Shown here: one piece after another, positions 63,327-64,000 of the stretch
How the letters are laid out: each line of letters begins with the position of its first letter
Position numbering within the stretch: position 1 is the stretch's first letter
Notes under the pieces: model-generated
Database searches by the model: none
Told to the model about the DNA's origin: nothing
What the model saw: the letters and a program-made list of their open reading frames with translations, nothing else
Source: DATEDA01 sp963789885
GTDB taxonomy: Bacteria > Pseudomonadota > Gammaproteobacteria > Burkholderiales > SG8-39
NCBI GenBank assembly: GCA_963789885.1
Contig: CAWBNB010000005.1
Coordinates: 186,001-250,000, forward strand
Direction of reading: 5' to 3'
Length of the DNA: 64,000 nucleotides
Translations under genes and position numbers: made by a program

Positions 63327-63410
63327 TCGCAGAAGAACGCACGGCGCGGAACGATGGAGGACCCATGATGCACGGGGAGGTGGCTCATCCCGTGCACCCG
63401 GCGCGCAGGA

Positions 63411-63650
63411 TCAACTCCCCAGTCGCCGTTCCAGCTCGGCGACGCGCGACTCGAGCGTCGCGAGCTGAGTGCGCGCCCGCGCGAGCAGCTTCGCCTGCAC
63501 GTCGAACTCCTCGCGAGTGACCAGGTCCAGTCGGCCGAGGGCCCCGGCGACGAGCGCCCGGAGATTCTTTTCGACGTCGCGCGCGGGGTTGGCGGCCAGT
63601 AGCTCTGCCATCCGTGCGGTCATTTCTTCGATCCACTTGGATTGTTGCAT
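63411..63650 (-). CDS. ubiK: UbiK family ubiquinone biosynthesis accessory factor
   Basis: A 79-residue coiled-coil protein (BMFP domain, formerly YqiC). 'SKWIEEMTARMAELLAANPARDVEKNLRALVAGALGRLDLVTREEFDVQ' and the heptad-rich C-terminus 'LATLESRVAELERRL' are the family features. It assists aerobic ubiquinone synthesis with UbiJ. ATG 63650 is preferred to an upstream GTG. ubiK next to comM is a common betaproteobacterial order. Confidence 0.9.
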   Translation of the reverse strand: MQQSKWIEEMTARMAELLAANPARDVEKNLRALVAGALGRLDLVTREEFDVQAKLLARARTQLATLESRVAELERRLGS

Positions 63651-63687
63651 TGCTACCACACCAAAAAGTCCAGACGGGTTAGTCGGT

Positions 63688-63710
63688 ACCCCAATGCGCG
63701 CTTTTGGGGT
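63688..63710. repeat. ACCCCAA/TTGGGGT inverted repeat
   Basis: ACCCCAA at 63688-63694 and TTGGGGT at 63704-63710, with 9 bases between. It lies between ubiK and the NtrC-like site and may be a regulator site or a hairpin. Confidence 0.45.
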
Positions 63711-63717
63711 GTTTTCG

Positions 63718-63732
63718 GCACTTGTTTAGTGC
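63718..63732 (+). promoter_or_regulatory. Putative NtrC-binding site
   Basis: GCAC-N7-GTGC (GCACTTGTTTAGTGC) is a perfect 5-base dyad that fits the NtrC enhancer half-site spacing. It lies about 100 bases upstream of the sigma-54-like promoter, a normal enhancer distance. Confidence 0.65.
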
Positions 63733-63825
63733 AAGGAAACCAAAGACCGCACCGACATCGGGCGTCTCGCGCTTCTTGTATTCCAATCATCGCGACAACT
63801 TGCTGTTTCCAAACAACATTGTTTC

Positions 63826-63840
63826 TGGCATGTGAAATGC
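63826..63840 (+). promoter_or_regulatory. Putative sigma-54 (RpoN) promoter
   Basis: TGGCATGTGAAATGC has the invariant GG (63827-63828) and GC (63839-63840) separated by 10 bases, as required for the -24/-12 elements. The predicted start is near 63852, leaving a 39-base leader to the ATG at 63891. Confidence 0.68.
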
Positions 63841-63890
63841 TCCATGGCCTTTGCTTTTCTTGATCGTACCAACGCAAAAGGGGCTAATCC

Positions 63891-64000
63891 ATGAAGAAAC
63901 ACTTGCTCGCCACGGTCGCGGCCGCGGCCTTCGCCACTTCGCTCGCGCACGCGCAGGCGCCCGCGCCGACGCCCGAGCATACGGTCACCGGGAACATGAC
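63891..64000 (+). CDS. TorF-type putative porin, N-terminal end (partial)
   Basis: The first 36 codons of a gene that runs out of the window. A signal peptide (MKKHLLATVAAAAFATSLAHAQ) is followed by 'APAPTPEHTVTGNM', which resembles the start of TorF-family outer-membrane proteins that precede glnK-amtB in betaproteobacteria. AAAAGGGG ribosome site upstream. The putative NtrC/sigma-54 elements upstream fit nitrogen-limitation control. Confidence 0.7.
   Translation, partial: MKKHLLATVAAAAFATSLAHAQAPAPTPEHTVTGNM

Noticed and set aside
1..64000. tRNA, rRNA and CRISPR arrays
   Set aside because: I looked for cloverleaf ends, CCA-like clusters, rRNA-like blocks and regularly spaced repeats and saw none; tRNA cannot be fully excluded by eye.

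Overview
The window is a high-GC, gene-dense stretch of bacterial chromosome. Gene order and protein types point to an uncultured or poorly studied betaproteobacterium (Burkholderiales/Nitrosomonadales-like): pilTU divergent from yggS-proC-yggT, a yqgE-ruvX-pyrR-pyrB-pyrC' operon, a Chp-type pil chemotaxis cluster beside rubredoxin and thiD-thiE-hemL, accB-accC-prmA, and ubiK-comM beside a TorF-type porin. Almost all the content is housekeeping. Genes are packed in operons whose neighbours usually overlap by 4 bases (ATGA or GTGA), and GTG starts are common.

Layout. 1-1.2 kb: cupin end, LysE exporter, arfB. 1.2-5.1 kb (minus strand): a complete ABC importer of the iron/polyamine/2-aminoethylphosphonate type. 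5.2 kb: GYD protein. 5.5-12.6 kb (minus): a complete L-Ara4N lipid A modification operon in the order arnT, arnE/F-like, arnB, arnC, formyltransferase, decarboxylase, arnD; ArnA is present as two separate genes. 12.8-17.7 kb: YwaF-like membrane protein, M1 aminopeptidase, RlmL-like methyltransferase, small His-rich protein. 17.7-20 kb (minus): pilT-pilU. 20-22.5 kb: yggS, proC, yggT, DUF167. 22.5-26.3 kb (minus): yqgE-ruvX-pyrR-pyrB-pyrC'. 26.4 kb: photolyase. 27.8-37.3 kb (minus): pilG-pilH-pilI-pilJ-pilL for twitching control. 37.6-41.2 kb: rubredoxin (minus), then thiD-thiE-hemL-GNAT. 41.2-45.5 kb: mscL, mgtE, a UMF1-type MFS protein and corA. 45.5-51.9 kb (minus): mpl, esterase, RNB ribonuclease, tonB-like, aroE, mtgA, corA. 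52-58.9 kb: NTase-like protein, TlpA-like protein, accB, accC, prmA, DUF3426, tpx, pfkB kinase, SlyB-like lipoprotein. 58.9-61.1 kb (minus): HIT, apaH, queF. 61.1-63.7 kb: a comM gene broken by an AT-richer insert carrying a HigBA-like toxin-antitoxin reading frame, then ubiK. 63.7-64 kb: a putative NtrC/sigma-54 control region and the start of a TorF-type porin.

Two points qualify the annotation. First, about ten genes that should be intact (arnD, M1 peptidase, rlmL-like, pilL, hemL, GNAT, tlpA-like, accC) are broken by frameshifts, nearly all repaired by removing a single base. The damage peaks in hemL-GNAT (39.85-40.83 kb). These look like sequence errors, not gene decay. Second, the comM interruption is different: coding sequence is missing and foreign sequence is present, so it is a real rearrangement. 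The most interesting places are the comM insert with its fused HigB-HigA frame, palindromic operator and possible leaderless start; the nitrogen-control promoter at the right end; and the unfused ArnA operon.
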